Positions 8,137 to 16,762 of a stretch of 64,000 nt of DNA are shown here, in pieces. The translations under genes were made by a program, and so were the position numbers. Source of the DNA: Clostridia bacterium (GTDB taxonomy: Bacteria; Bacillota; Clostridia; Peptostreptococcales; Anaerovoracaceae); assembly GCA_910575405.1 (NCBI GenBank), contig CAJTER010000012.1, positions 1 to 64,000 on the forward strand, in the 5' to 3' direction. How positions within the stretch are numbered: position 1 is the stretch's first letter; each line of letters opens with the position of its first letter. The notes beneath the pieces were generated by a model that did no database searches, was not told where the DNA came from, and worked only from the letters and a program-made list of their open reading frames with translations.

Positions 8137-8691
8137 GTGAACAGTAAACGTACTTACAAGCTGGCTTTGGGGGGAATCTGCCTGGCTCTGACGTTGGTAT
8201 TCCTGTTTGGAGCTTCCGTTATACCGGGAGCAGAACTTACGCTCTATGCTGTGAGCTCCCTTTTTGTAGCGGTTATGATGATCGAATCCGGTATAAAGGG
8301 CGGAGCGGCTCTCTATGCTGCCGCCGTTCTTCTGGGGCTTTTGATCATTCCAAACAAGCTGGGGATACTGCCCTATGTCTGCCTCTTCGGACTGTATGGA
8401 ATGGTGAAATTTTATATCGAAAAGCTGCGGCATCCGGCAGCACAGATTGCAGTAAAAATCCTCTTTTTCGGTGCCATTTTGGCCGCGGCTCTGACCGTTT
8501 TCCGGGAGCTGCTGTTGGGAGACATTCAGGTGCCGGATATGCCCCTTGGAATACTCCTTGGTGGGGGCATTCTGATGATGTTGCTGTACGATTTGATCTA
8601 TACCCTGCTGATACGCATTTATAAAGAACGGGTAAAGCGGGAGAAAAAAGTGGAATTTCACCTGTCACAAAAGGATAGCCGGGAAGAGTAG
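8137..8691 (+). CDS. Small multi-pass membrane protein, function unknown
   Basis: A 184-residue hydrophobic protein with about five membrane segments (starting LALGGICLALTLVFLF) and a charged C-terminal tail (RIYKERVKREKKVEFHL). The repeated loop pattern resembles the small substrate-binding (S) components of ECF transporters or DUF2232-like proteins, but no diagnostic motif was seen, so the substrate is unknown. It starts at GTG 8137, with GAGGTGAT at 8123-8130 six bases upstream. It lies 36 bases after the J-domain gene in the same direction, so it is probably co-transcribed. Two terminator-like hairpins follow. An active role in transport is only a possibility. Confidence 0.7.
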   Translation: MNSKRTYKLALGGICLALTLVFLFGASVIPGAELTLYAVSSLFVAVMMIESGIKGGAALYAAAVLLGLLIIPNKLGILPYVCLFGLYGMVKFYIEKLRHPAAQIAVKILFFGAILAAALTVFRELLLGDIQVPDMPLGILLGGGILMMLLYDLIYTLLIRIYKERVKREKKVEFHLSQKDSREE

Positions 8692-8725
8692 AGCGCATAA
8701 CAAGCGGTAATACAGAATAACGACA

Positions 8726-8763
8726 TACAAAAAGCGGGCAGAACGATCCACCCGCTTTTTGTA
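8726..8763. terminator. Bidirectional rho-independent terminator
   Basis: TACAAAAAGCGGG (8726-8738) pairs exactly with CCCGCTTTTTGTA (8751-8763), with T runs on both strands. It separates the plus-strand membrane gene from the convergent dihydropyrimidinase gene. Confidence 0.85.
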
Positions 8764-8775
8764 TACTTGTCATAG

Positions 8776-8799
8776 ACTGCCCAAATGAGGCAGTTTTTG
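8776..8799 (+). terminator. Second plus-strand terminator-like hairpin
   Basis: ACTGCC (8776-8781) and GGCAGT (8789-8794) form a short stem followed by TTTTGT. It lies just after the bidirectional terminator and may act as a backup. Confidence 0.5.
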
Positions 8800-8853
8800 T
8801 CTGCACATTTGCACCTGCCTTCCCGAGTCAAGTCCGGTAAGGCGGGAAGCTCT

Positions 8854-10275
8854 TTACAGCTCCGGAGTCTTCAGTTTGATCTGCTTGCACTTGATAAACT
8901 GTCCGTTGCCTCTCTTGCCCAGGAATTCTCCATCCTTGAAGACCAGATTTCCTCTGCTGTAAGTAGCAACTGGATAACCCTTGAGAGTCGCGCCCTCCCA
9001 GATGGTGTGATCCGTATCCCCATGCATTGCCTCGTTTGTGATAGTAAACGGTTTCTTTGGATCGTAAATGACGATGTCTGCGTCCAGTCCCACCTGCAGA
9101 GCGCCCTTCAGATGATCCAGCCCAAAGAGCTTAGCCGGGTTGGTAGCACAGATTTCAACGGCTTTGTTAAAGGTGATTCTGCCCTTGTTTGCTTCGGACA
9201 GGATGTAGGGATACATGTTCTCAATTCCAGCGCAGCCGTTCGGAATCGTTGTAAAGTTTCCTGGAGTACCGTCCTTTTTGGTGATTCCCCAGTCCTTTTC
9301 CGCCTTGGTGAACGGGCAGTGATCCGTAGCGATGGTGGCGATATCGCCTCTCTTAATGCCGTCCCACAGAGCGTCCTGGGATTCCTTGCCCTTCATTGGA
9401 GGAGAACATACAAAGTCTCTTGCTCTCAGGCCCTGTTCTGGAATGCCGTCCTTGTAAACCTTGCTGGTAAAGTGGAGATACTGGGGGCAAGTTTCAGCAA
9501 AGATCGGATAACCCTGATCTCTTGCTTCTGTAACTGCATCCATGCCCTGTTTATTGCCCAGGTGGACGATATACAGGGAGGTTCCCGCCATTTTAGCTAG
9601 GTTGATGGCTCGCACATCCGCTTCCCCTTCAATATCTTCGTTCTTGGACATATAGTGCCACCAGGCATCCGTCTTTCCTTCTGCAAGATACTGAGCGATG
9701 AGGACATTGTTGATATCCCGGTTTTCCGCGTGAACACCTACCAGAGCGCCGATATCCTTGGCTTTTTTCAGCGTTTTGAAAAACTGACCATCGTCAACGC
9801 CGAAATCGTAAACCATGAATACCTTGAAGGAAGTTACGCCATACTTTACAGCATCTTCCATGGAGTCCAGCATTTCATCTGTCGTCACATCGCCTACGCC
9901 AACGTGGAAGGAATAGTCCACCGCTGCGTCAGGAGCAGCTAAGGCATCGCGCCGTTTTATGGCATCCAGCATAGGCTCTCCCTGTCCCTGAAGTACGAAG
10001 TCAAATACAGTGGTCGTGCCGCCGCAGGCAGCTGAACGGGTTCCTGCATAATAATCGTCGGTGGAAATGGTTCCGCCAAAAGGCATAGCCAGATGGGTAT
10101 GTCCGTCAATTGCGCCTGGAAGCACCAGCTTTCCCTTTGCATCTACAACCTCAGCATCCTTTTCCGGCTTGAGACTTGCGCCGATTGCTGTAATTTTCCC
10201 GTTTTTTACGGCAACATCAGCCTTAAAGCTTGCCTGAGCAGTTACAACTGTGCCGCCTTTGATTAATAAGTCCAT
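8854..10275 (-). CDS. hydA: Dihydropyrimidinase / D-hydantoinase
   Basis: A zinc amidohydrolase that opens the ring of dihydropyrimidines or 5-substituted hydantoins to N-carbamoyl amino acids. The 473 residues match the family length. All binuclear metal ligands are visible: H59 and H61 (DGHTHL), the lysine that becomes carboxylated K151 (SFKVFMVYD), H182 (VHAEN), H238 (IVHLGN) and D318 (ATDHCPF). Tyr156 follows in the substrate-binding loop. The start ATG has a GGAGG site (CCTCC on the plus strand just upstream). It lies 105 bases downstream of an NCS1 permease gene on the same strand, a classic uptake-plus-hydrolysis pair. No carbamoylase or dihydropyrimidine dehydrogenase is next to it, so the remainder of the pathway must be elsewhere. 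Dihydropyrimidine versus hydantoin as the true substrate cannot be told from sequence. Confidence 0.92.
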   Translation of the reverse strand: MDLLIKGGTVVTAQASFKADVAVKNGKITAIGASLKPEKDAEVVDAKGKLVLPGAIDGHTHLAMPFGGTISTDDYYAGTRSAACGGTTTVFDFVLQGQGEPMLDAIKRRDALAAPDAAVDYSFHVGVGDVTTDEMLDSMEDAVKYGVTSFKVFMVYDFGVDDGQFFKTLKKAKDIGALVGVHAENRDINNVLIAQYLAEGKTDAWWHYMSKNEDIEGEADVRAINLAKMAGTSLYIVHLGNKQGMDAVTEARDQGYPIFAETCPQYLHFTSKVYKDGIPEQGLRARDFVCSPPMKGKESQDALWDGIKRGDIATIATDHCPFTKAEKDWGITKKDGTPGNFTTIPNGCAGIENMYPYILSEANKGRITFNKAVEICATNPAKLFGLDHLKGALQVGLDADIVIYDPKKPFTITNEAMHGDTDHTIWEGATLKGYPVATYSRGNLVFKDGEFLGKRGNGQFIKCKQIKLKTPEL

Positions 10276-10325
10276 AATGTAACCTCCTTATTCGTTGCAT
10301 TTTAACAGTAGCTTATAAAATGATA

Positions 10326-10359
10326 GAAGGAGAAGCCTTTGGGTCTCAAAGGCTCCTTC
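10326..10359 (-). terminator. Hairpin between permease and dihydropyrimidinase genes
   Basis: GAAGGAG...CCTTT (from 10326) pairs with AAAGGCTCCTTC (10348-10359), leaving a three-base bulge. On the minus strand it is followed by a modest T-rich stretch (TATCATTTTATAAG). It could partly terminate or protect the permease message and so set different levels of the two genes. Confidence 0.45.
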
Positions 10360-10380
10360 TGTGTAAGTTAAACGTGTGAA

Positions 10381-11961
10381 TTATTCCGCTTTTTCAATTG
10401 CTGCAAATTCTTCCGCATTCAGCCTGGAATCCTTTGCCATGCTGGTCTTCATCAGAATTACGTAAACAACGAAGCCAAGGATAAAGGACCAGATGTAGTT
10501 GACAGAATTGATGTAAGCGATAATGGTTCCAAGGCCTCCACTGATATTAAAGTATGCCAGCAGCGGGATAATGAAAGCGACGATCCATGCGATAATTGCG
10601 GCCCAGTTAAAGCCACCTCCATACCAGTATCTTCCGTTTTCTCCCTTAAAGAGAGCAGCGATTTCGATCTGTCTGTTCTTGCATACAAAGTAGTCGGCGA
10701 TAAAGATGGCTGCAATTGGAGCAAGGACAGTACCGTAAGCGTTCATCCATGTGAAGTATGCGCCGCCGGAACCGTAGATCCACCAAGCCTGCAGGACAAA
10801 GAAGGCAATGAGCATAGTAATGACAACACCCTTCTTGTAGCTGATCTTTTTCGGGTTGATGTTGGAAAATCCGTTGGCCGGAGCTACTACGTTGGCTGCT
10901 ACACAAGTCGTTACCGTAGCTGCTGCAACGCCCAGCGCTGCAATCAGAATGAGAAGCTTATTATTCAGGTGATAGAAAACTGCAGTCGGATCGAACATGG
11001 CCGTTCCGTCTACCAGCTCGGTTGCTCTTGCAAAGAAGGCGCCTACAAAGGCACAGAATGCCATTGGAAGCGGCATGCCGTAGAGCTGACCCCGGAACTG
11101 ATCCTTCTGGGATCTGGCGTACCTTGAAAAGTCCGGAATGTTCAGCGCCATGGTTGCCCAGAAGGCAATGTTGCCCATGAGCCCTCCCAGGTAAACGAGG
11201 GTAAAGCCGCCGTTTGATTCAATGAGTGCATCGTTGTTTCCGGAGTTGATAACATCTCCAAAAGAATAACCAGCGCCGCCTGCATATGAGGTAGCCCAGG
11301 CCAGCAATGCGATCATAATGACGATGAGCAGCGGGCCGCCGATATTCTGGATCCATTTGATCTGATCCATTCCCTTATAAGCAACCCAGCCGATAAAGAG
11401 CATGAAGATAACATAGCCGATAAACTGTCCGGCTGCCACAGTCTGCATTCCGCCCCAAGAAGGAAGCCCGATGGTCCATTCTGCATTTGCAAAGGCAGGA
11501 ATTACGCAGCCAATAATAGCAGCTACAGCGCCGCCGCCTACCCAGGCCTGAACAGAAGTCCAGCCGCAGGCGGTAATTGCCCTCAAAATAGCTGGAATCT
11601 GAGCGCCCTTACCTCCGAAGGTCAGCCGCGCAAAAAGTGGAAACGGAATTCCGTATTTTGTTCCGATCTGAGAATTCAGCTGAATCGGAATCAACACGAT
11701 AATGTTACCAAGGGCTACGTTGATGATAGATAACCACGGCGATACGCCCATAGTAATAAGTCCGGATGCCAGAGACAGGGATGGAATACAGATCGCCATT
11801 CCGACCCACAGCATTGAAATGTTGTATGTAGTCCAGGTTCTCTGAGACACGGAAGTCGGAGCAAGATCTTCGTTATAATATTTAGAAGACGACAGCTCAG
11901 CCCTTGCCGCATCGGTCAATTCGTATAATCCGTTGCGAACTACTTGTGTGTGCGTTGACAT
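10381..11961 (-). CDS. NCS1-family nucleobase/hydantoin/allantoin permease
   Basis: A cation-coupled inner-membrane transporter of the NCS1 family (Mhp1, PucI, CodB), 526 residues with about 12 membrane segments. The N-terminal motif LAPTSVSQRTWTTYN is typical of this family. Further marks are the Asn/Gly-rich first helix (ISMLWVGMAICIPSLSLASG) and CGWTSVQAWVGG. Adjacency to dihydropyrimidinase suggests a hydantoin or reduced pyrimidine as substrate, by comparison with Mhp1, but allantoin or uracil are possible. The open frame extends back to 12231, but ATG 11961 is the real start: GGAGGTG lies seven bases upstream and residues further out are not conserved. It is transcribed away from nth from its own promoter. 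Confidence 0.9.
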   Translation of the reverse strand: MSTHTQVVRNGLYELTDAARAELSSSKYYNEDLAPTSVSQRTWTTYNISMLWVGMAICIPSLSLASGLITMGVSPWLSIINVALGNIIVLIPIQLNSQIGTKYGIPFPLFARLTFGGKGAQIPAILRAITACGWTSVQAWVGGGAVAAIIGCVIPAFANAEWTIGLPSWGGMQTVAAGQFIGYVIFMLFIGWVAYKGMDQIKWIQNIGGPLLIVIMIALLAWATSYAGGAGYSFGDVINSGNNDALIESNGGFTLVYLGGLMGNIAFWATMALNIPDFSRYARSQKDQFRGQLYGMPLPMAFCAFVGAFFARATELVDGTAMFDPTAVFYHLNNKLLILIAALGVAAATVTTCVAANVVAPANGFSNINPKKISYKKGVVITMLIAFFVLQAWWIYGSGGAYFTWMNAYGTVLAPIAAIFIADYFVCKNRQIEIAALFKGENGRYWYGGGFNWAAIIAWIVAFIIPLLAYFNISGGLGTIIAYINSVNYIWSFILGFVVYVILMKTSMAKDSRLNAEEFAAIEKAE

Positions 11962-12013
11962 TTTAACACCTCCATAATAAAATTTGTTCATGTAAATAAT
12001 GATTACATTATTC

Positions 12014-12042
12014 ATTATACAATAAATTTTCAGAAATGTAAC
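12014..12042 (-). promoter_or_regulatory. Promoter of the NCS1 permease gene
   Basis: On the minus strand GTTACA (12042-12037) and TATAAT (12019-12014) are 17 bases apart. Immediately downstream is an inverted repeat AATAATG/CATTATT (11995-12001 and 12006-12012), placed where a repressor could block transcription start. Confidence 0.6.
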
Positions 12043-12131
12043 TAGTTTTTTTAATATTTTTTGAAAAATCTGATAAACGGAACCAAAGGCCTGTTTTGAG
12101 ACTGATTCAGCGCGATTCGGTATGGTTTCGG

Positions 12132-12160
12132 TTGTAATGGTGTCCGGTTTTCGGTATAAT
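12132..12160 (+). promoter_or_regulatory. Promoter of nth
   Basis: TTGTAA at 12132-12137 and TATAAT at 12155-12160 with a 17-base spacer, 30 bases before the nth start. AGGAGG precedes the ATG. Confidence 0.65.
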
Positions 12161-12190
12161 GAAGCAGAGAATGCAAGAAGGAGGTAAGCC

Positions 12191-12832
12191 ATGAGCTTTA
12201 ATACGGCACAGGTGAATGAAATTCTGGACAAGCTGGAGCGGCAGTACCCGGAGGCAGGCTGCGCGCTGGAGCATCAGGACGTGTTTCAGCTGCTTGTTTC
12301 CGTGGTTTTATCGGCCCAGACTACGGACAAAAGTGTAAATATTGTAACAAAAGATCTGTTTGCGGCATACCCCGATGCCCACGCTCTGGCAGCGGCACGA
12401 CAGGAGGATGTTATTGAGATCATCAAGCGAATCGGCATGTACAAGACAAAGTCAAAGAATATTCTGGCCCTGGCAAGGATGCTGGAGGAACAGTACAGCG
12501 GGCAGGTGCCGGAGGATTACGACAGTCTCATATCGCTTCCCGGAGTAGGGAGAAAGACGGCCAATGTCGTTCTTGCCGTAGGTTTCGGCCATCAGAGAAT
12601 TGCGGTAGATACCCATGTTTTCAGGGTTTCTAACCGCATCGGTCTTGTGCAGGAAAAGGATGTTTTAAAGACAGAGCTGGCTCTGATGGATACCTTGCCG
12701 GAGCATCGCTGGTCTCGCTCTCACCATAGCCTGATCTTTCACGGGCGGAATTGCTGCCATGCCAGAAAGCCGGATTGTGAAAATTGTGTAATCGGTTACA
12801 TATGTGAGAAAAAAGGAGTAGAAAGCAGGTGA
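12191..12832 (+). CDS. nth: Endonuclease III (DNA glycosylase/AP lyase)
   Basis: Base-excision repair enzyme that removes oxidised pyrimidines and nicks the abasic site. The 213 residues are typical. The helix-hairpin-helix LPGVGRKTANVV contains the catalytic lysine K122, and the catalytic aspartate is D140 in VDTHVFRV. The 4Fe-4S loop is intact as C189-x6-C196-x2-C199-x5-C205. ATG 12191 has AAGGAGG seven bases upstream. It stands alone, divergent from the permease gene and ended by a strong terminator. Nothing is unusual. Confidence 0.96.
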   Translation: MSFNTAQVNEILDKLERQYPEAGCALEHQDVFQLLVSVVLSAQTTDKSVNIVTKDLFAAYPDAHALAAARQEDVIEIIKRIGMYKTKSKNILALARMLEEQYSGQVPEDYDSLISLPGVGRKTANVVLAVGFGHQRIAVDTHVFRVSNRIGLVQEKDVLKTELALMDTLPEHRWSRSHHSLIFHGRNCCHARKPDCENCVIGYICEKKGVESR

Positions 12833-12894
12833 CGCTGCGGCAGTCAGACTTACGAGCAGGCTTCTAACATAGGGGCAATATGGAAAAACTCAGC

Positions 12895-12945
12895 AAAAAA
12901 CGTGCATGCTCCGCGATGAAAGAGGGAATATGCACGTTTTCTTTC
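12895..12945. terminator. Bidirectional terminator between nth and the SEC-C gene
   Basis: AAAACGTGCA (12897-12906) pairs with TGCACGTTTT (12931-12940), with A and T runs outside on both strands. It serves the two convergent genes. Confidence 0.8.
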
Positions 12946-12998
12946 TATTCAAACAAATGTATTCGAACCGAGTATTGAGTACGTAAAAGTAAAGCAGC

Positions 12999-13493
12999 CT
13001 ACCTGCCGCAGCACTTCTTGTATTTTTTGCCGCTTCCGCAGGGGCATGGATCGTTTCTGCCGATTTTTTCGCCCTTTACAACGGTTTTTGATTTTTTATA
13101 AGCCTTTGTAATCTCTTTGCGCTTTTCTTCTGTCAGCAGATCGTCCCACTGGGGAAGGCCGTAGAGATAATCCGCATCCGCATCCAGCATATTATAATAC
13201 AGCTTTTCCAGATCAATATCCAGCTCCAGAGAAGAGCTCTCATCAAAATGCTCAAAATCATTGGCTTTTCTCAGGCTGTCGTTGATTCCATCGAGGAAGC
13301 CCATGAAAATTACAGGGCGCACTTCATATTTTGCCGCGAGCTCCCCCAAAGTACCGGAGGTTATTTCGCCGGGCCTGTCCAACAGATCGCTGTAGATTTT
13401 CGTCTCTGCGCCGCTGTATTCGGTCCAGAACTCCTGAAACGTCGCATCCGTCTGATTTTCAATTAAATCGCGCCATTCTTCATATAAAGTCAT
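12999..13493 (-). CDS. Small SEC-C metal-binding motif protein
   Basis: A 164-residue acidic protein ending in [19 protein letters not shown], the zinc-binding SEC-C motif also found at the end of SecA (the secA gene in this window ends almost identically). The first 135 residues form a helical domain that I cannot assign. In SecA the motif binds SecB and ribosomes; in small proteins like this its role is unknown. It is the second gene of a two-gene operon: the hom stop lies three bases before this start, and AGGAGG for this gene overlaps the end of hom. That link to amino-acid metabolism is conserved nowhere I can check from here. Confidence 0.85.
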   Translation of the reverse strand: MTLYEEWRDLIENQTDATFQEFWTEYSGAETKIYSDLLDRPGEITSGTLGELAAKYEVRPVIFMGFLDGINDSLRKANDFEHFDESSSLELDIDLEKLYYNMLDADADYLYGLPQWDDLLTEEKRKEITKAYKKSKTVVKGEKIGRNDPCPCGSGKKYKKCCGR

Positions 13494-13496
13494 AAT

Positions 13497-14471
13497 TTAT
13501 TTCCTCCTACATAATTTTGCAATTTCAAGAACATCACCCATCACAGCACTTCCCGTGGGCAGAGGGCCAGCGCCCTTTCCATAAAACATCAGTTCATCGA
13601 CCGCATTGCCCTTGACAAAAACAGCATTGAACTCGTTATTAATAGAAGCAAGAGGGTGGGAATTAGGGATCTCTGTCGGCTTCACGCTGTATTCCAACTT
13701 TCCGTCCACCAGCTTGGCAGAAGCGATGAGTTTGATCTTACAGCCGTTTACCGCAGCTGAAGTAATATCCTTTCTCGTTATTTTCGTAATGCCCGTAGTC
13801 GGGATGTCCTCCGGCGCGACATATTTATGAAAGGCCAGAGCCATGAGAATGGAAAGCTTATTGGCAACGTCAATTCCTTCCACATCAGCAGTCGGATCTG
13901 CCTCGGCAAACCCCTTTTCCTGAGCCGTTTTCAGCACATCATCGTACTGGAGCCCATATTCGGTCATCTGAGTCAGGATGTAGTTGGTCGTTCCGTTTAA
14001 GATTCCCAGAATTTCTTCAAACTGATTGGAGCGGAGCACAGTTGTAATGGCATTTAAAATTGGAATGCCGCCGCCTACACTGGCTTCAAAGCGAAACTCT
14101 ACATTATTATCACGAGCTGCCTGCTGTAGCTTATCAAAATTGGCGGCAACAGCTGCCTTATTGGCGGTGACCACATGCTTTCCATGATTCATGGCAGAAA
14201 GCATAAAAGTAGATGCAGGCTCAATTCCGCCCAAAAGCTCAATAACGATATCTATTTCCGGATCCGTAAAAATGGAGTCCGGATCCTGTGTAAACTGGTC
14301 AGCAGAAACCGTAATATCCCGTTCACGATCCACATCGCGCTCCAGGATCTTCGTAATTTCAATGTTGCATTCTGCGGCAGCTTCGATTTGTTCTTTGTTC
14401 ATTTCTAAGGTTTTATAGGTGCCTGTCCCAATATTGCCCAGGCCCAGCAGACCAACCTTTACTGTTTTCAT
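13497..14471 (-). CDS. hom: Homoserine dehydrogenase, short form without ACT domain
   Basis: NAD(P)-dependent reduction of aspartate semialdehyde to homoserine, the branch point to threonine and methionine. The Rossmann motif GLLGLGNIGTGT is at about residues 8-19. Then come HVVTANKAAVA, the active-site stretch FEASVGGGIPILNAI, LNGTTNYIL, and FAEADPTADVEGIDVANKL. The protein ends at GPLPTGSAVMGDVLEIAKL, just where the C-terminal ACT domain of most Firmicute enzymes (about 430 residues) would begin. With 324 residues it therefore lacks the threonine-sensing part and should not be feedback-inhibited in the usual way. AGGAGG precedes the ATG. It shares an operon with the SEC-C gene. Confidence 0.92.
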   Translation of the reverse strand: MKTVKVGLLGLGNIGTGTYKTLEMNKEQIEAAAECNIEITKILERDVDRERDITVSADQFTQDPDSIFTDPEIDIVIELLGGIEPASTFMLSAMNHGKHVVTANKAAVAANFDKLQQAARDNNVEFRFEASVGGGIPILNAITTVLRSNQFEEILGILNGTTNYILTQMTEYGLQYDDVLKTAQEKGFAEADPTADVEGIDVANKLSILMALAFHKYVAPEDIPTTGITKITRKDITSAAVNGCKIKLIASAKLVDGKLEYSVKPTEIPNSHPLASINNEFNAVFVKGNAVDELMFYGKGAGPLPTGSAVMGDVLEIAKLCRRK

Positions 14472-14528
14472 TCAGATATACCTCCTACAATTTCCTGAAT
14501 ACTCTTAAATAAGGAACATTCAAGGGAC

Positions 14529-14580
14529 ATTCTTTAATGCGCTATTAAAGAATTATATAACAAAACAGCTGGTTTGTCTT
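14529..14580 (-). promoter_or_regulatory. Promoter of hom with overlapping palindromic operator
   Basis: On the minus strand AAGACA (14580-14575) and TATAAT (14557-14552) are 17 bases apart. A perfect 10-bp inverted repeat, ATTCTTTAAT-GCGCT-ATTAAAGAAT (14529-14553), starts at the -10 box and covers the transcription start. This is where a repressor would bind. It could also fold in RNA as a short 5' hairpin. Confidence 0.6.
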
Positions 14581-14679
14581 TAGTAATTTGTATTTTTTTC
14601 AGATTGAGGCAGGAGACCATTGACTTTTGCCTGAAAACATTCCAAAATGAAAAGTGTCAGAATAAAGGAGGAATGGAAC

Positions 14680-15150
14680 ATGGCAATTCATATTGTTTTG
14701 GTAGAACCGGAAATCCCGCCTAATACGGGAAACATCGCAAGATCCTGCGCGGCTACAGGAAGCGTCCTTCATCTGGTGGAACCTCTGGGCTTTTCCGTGG
14801 ATGATAAGAGCCTTAAACGGGCAGGTCTTGATTACTGGCCTTTCGTAAAGGTGGAAATGCACAAAAATTTGGATGCATTTCTGGAGCAGTATGAGGGAAA
14901 AAGGATGTACCTTGCAACGACTAAGGGCGAAAAGTTGTATACGGATGTATGCTATGAGGATGAGGACATGCTGCTGTTTGGCAGAGAGACGGCAGGACTT
15001 CCGGCAGCTCTGATTGAGAAATATAGAAAACAGACTGTGCGGATCCCTATGAGCAAAGATACACGCCTGCGCTCCTTTAACCTTTCCAATTCAGCCAATA
15101 TCATCCTCTTTGAAGCGCTGCGCCAGCTCAACTTTCCTGATTTAAAATAA
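14680..15150 (+). CDS. trmL: tRNA (cytidine(34)-2'-O)-methyltransferase TrmL
   Basis: A SPOUT-fold enzyme that 2'-O-methylates the wobble base of leucine tRNAs. The 156 residues fit the minimal TrmL fold. Family motifs are EPEIPPNTGNIARSCAATG (N-terminal, about 8-26), LLFGRETAGLP (SAM-knot) and IPMSKDTRLRSFNLSNSANI near the C-terminus. ATG 14680 was chosen because AAAGGAGGA ends seven bases upstream; the frame is open back to 14647 but that part is not conserved. It is divergent from hom and followed by rpoN after about 120 bases. Confidence 0.94.
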   Translation: MAIHIVLVEPEIPPNTGNIARSCAATGSVLHLVEPLGFSVDDKSLKRAGLDYWPFVKVEMHKNLDAFLEQYEGKRMYLATTKGEKLYTDVCYEDEDMLLFGRETAGLPAALIEKYRKQTVRIPMSKDTRLRSFNLSNSANIILFEALRQLNFPDLK

Positions 15151-15156
15151 AAGCTC

Positions 15157-15185
15157 TGGAAAAAACGGAAGATTATTGATATAAT
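15157..15185 (+). promoter_or_regulatory. Possible promoter of rpoN
   Basis: TGGAAA (15157-15162) and TATAAT (15180-15185) are 17 bases apart, about 87 bases before the rpoN start. The -35 box is weak. Confidence 0.4.
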
Positions 15186-15271
15186 AACAACAGGAGCAAG
15201 TAAAAAATTTGAATCTGAGGTTTCCGGCTACGGCTGGTGATTCTGAATTGATGCGAATGAGGTATTAAGGT

Positions 15272-16717
15272 ATGAGTATGCGACTTGGATACGATCTGAC
15301 AATTGAACAAACACAAAAATTGGTCATGACTCCGGAGCTGATTCAGGCCATTCAGATTTTGCAGTTTAATACACAGGAACTGGATTCCTATGTACAGGAG
15401 CAGCTTCTGGTCAACCCGGTTTTAGAACAGGGGAGCCCTTCTTCCACAGACTCCCGGGAAAGTCAGGATGCCGACGGCAGGCGGGAGGAAGGAACGGGCG
15501 TATCCGATCAAAGCAGTCAGGAAAGCGATATTGACTGGAAGGAATATCTGAAAGAACGCCAGTACGATGATATCAGCTATCGGCAGTGGGAATACAGGGA
15601 TCCGGATGAAAAAGAGAATTCCTACGAGCAGTATACAACCTCAGATGTGACACTTCCAGAGCATCTCATGTTTCAGCTTCAGTTTGCTTCCCACAAAAAA
15701 GGGTGCAGAGTTGTAGGGCGGTATATCATTGAGTCACTGGATGAAAACGGTTATATGACTCTGACGGTGGAAGAAATCGCAAAGGCGACAGGAGCCCCGC
15801 CGGAAAAGATCGAGGAGGTTTTGGATATCATACATACCTTTGATCCTTCAGGCGTAGGCGCCAGGGATTTGAGGGAGTGCCTCCTGATACAACTGGAGCA
15901 GAAGGGCATTCTCAATGAAGGCTTTGAAACCGTGCTGGGCAGGCATCTTGAGGATCTGGCAGCAAACAGGCTGGGGGCAATTTCCAGATCAATGGGAATT
16001 ACGGTTAAGGAAGTTCAGGAAATGGCGGATGTTATCAAGAGTCTGGAGCCAAAACCAGGACGCCAGTTTGCGGCGCAGACCGATACTCGCTATATTGTGC
16101 CGGATGTGCTGGTGGAACGGGTGGACGATGATTATGTGGTTACGGTCAACGACAGCAGCTCTCCCCATCTCATTGTCAGCTCCTATTATGAAAAGCTTCT
16201 GACTGAGGCGGAAAAGGACTCAAATTTGTCCAAGTACCTGACGGACAGGCTTAACTCAGCAGTCTGGCTCATTAAGAGCATCGACCAGAGAAAGCAGACG
16301 ATTTATAATGTGGTCCAGGCAGTTGTAAAGTACCAGAAGGAGTTTTTTGATAAGGGAAGCAAATATCTGAAAACCCTTACCTTAAAGCAGATTGCAGAAG
16401 AAGTGGGTATCCATGAGTCTACGGTCAGCCGTTCTATCAATGGAAAGTATCTGCAGAGTCCCATGGGAGTCTTTGAGATTAAATACTTTTTTTCCGGAGG
16501 CGTTGCAGGCGGCCAGAGCGGCGAGGGAATTTCTTCTAAGAGTATTAAAAGCTTCATAAAAGAAATGGTAGACAGCGAAGATCCAAAATCACCTTACAGT
16601 GATCAGGAGATGGTCAATATGCTGAAGGAAAAGGGAATTGATATTTCCAGAAGGACGGTTGCAAAATACAGGGATGAAATGCAAATCCTGTCATCGTCCA
16701 AACGAAGACGTTATTAA
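15272..16717 (+). CDS. rpoN: RNA polymerase sigma-54 factor
   Basis: Sigma-54 directs RNA polymerase to -24/-12 promoters and needs an ATP-driven activator. The 481 residues show region I (TQKLVMTPELIQAIQILQFN, about 13-32, rich in Leu/Gln), an acidic low-complexity linker (about 50-95), the core-binding domain, a helix-turn-helix (EEVGIHESTVSRSINGKYLQ) and the C-terminal RpoN box ISRRTVAKYRDEMQI. All parts are intact. It sits directly before the glycolytic cluster, as in many Firmicutes, but the usual regulator CggR between them is missing. No sigma-54 activator is encoded in the window, so its targets are elsewhere. Confidence 0.95.
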   Translation: MSMRLGYDLTIEQTQKLVMTPELIQAIQILQFNTQELDSYVQEQLLVNPVLEQGSPSSTDSRESQDADGRREEGTGVSDQSSQESDIDWKEYLKERQYDDISYRQWEYRDPDEKENSYEQYTTSDVTLPEHLMFQLQFASHKKGCRVVGRYIIESLDENGYMTLTVEEIAKATGAPPEKIEEVLDIIHTFDPSGVGARDLRECLLIQLEQKGILNEGFETVLGRHLEDLAANRLGAISRSMGITVKEVQEMADVIKSLEPKPGRQFAAQTDTRYIVPDVLVERVDDDYVVTVNDSSSPHLIVSSYYEKLLTEAEKDSNLSKYLTDRLNSAVWLIKSIDQRKQTIYNVVQAVVKYQKEFFDKGSKYLKTLTLKQIAEEVGIHESTVSRSINGKYLQSPMGVFEIKYFFSGGVAGGQSGEGISSKSIKSFIKEMVDSEDPKSPYSDQEMVNMLKEKGIDISRRTVAKYRDEMQILSSSKRRRY

Positions 16718-16762
16718 TGTAAGCTTAATATATATTTTTTAGTTAATCGAGGAGGATTACAA

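Noticed and set aside
12061-12190. NCS1 permease start further upstream (frame open to 12231)
   Set aside because: This stretch overlaps both promoters and the nth start, is AT-rich and not conserved; ATG 11961 has an ideal ribosome binding site.
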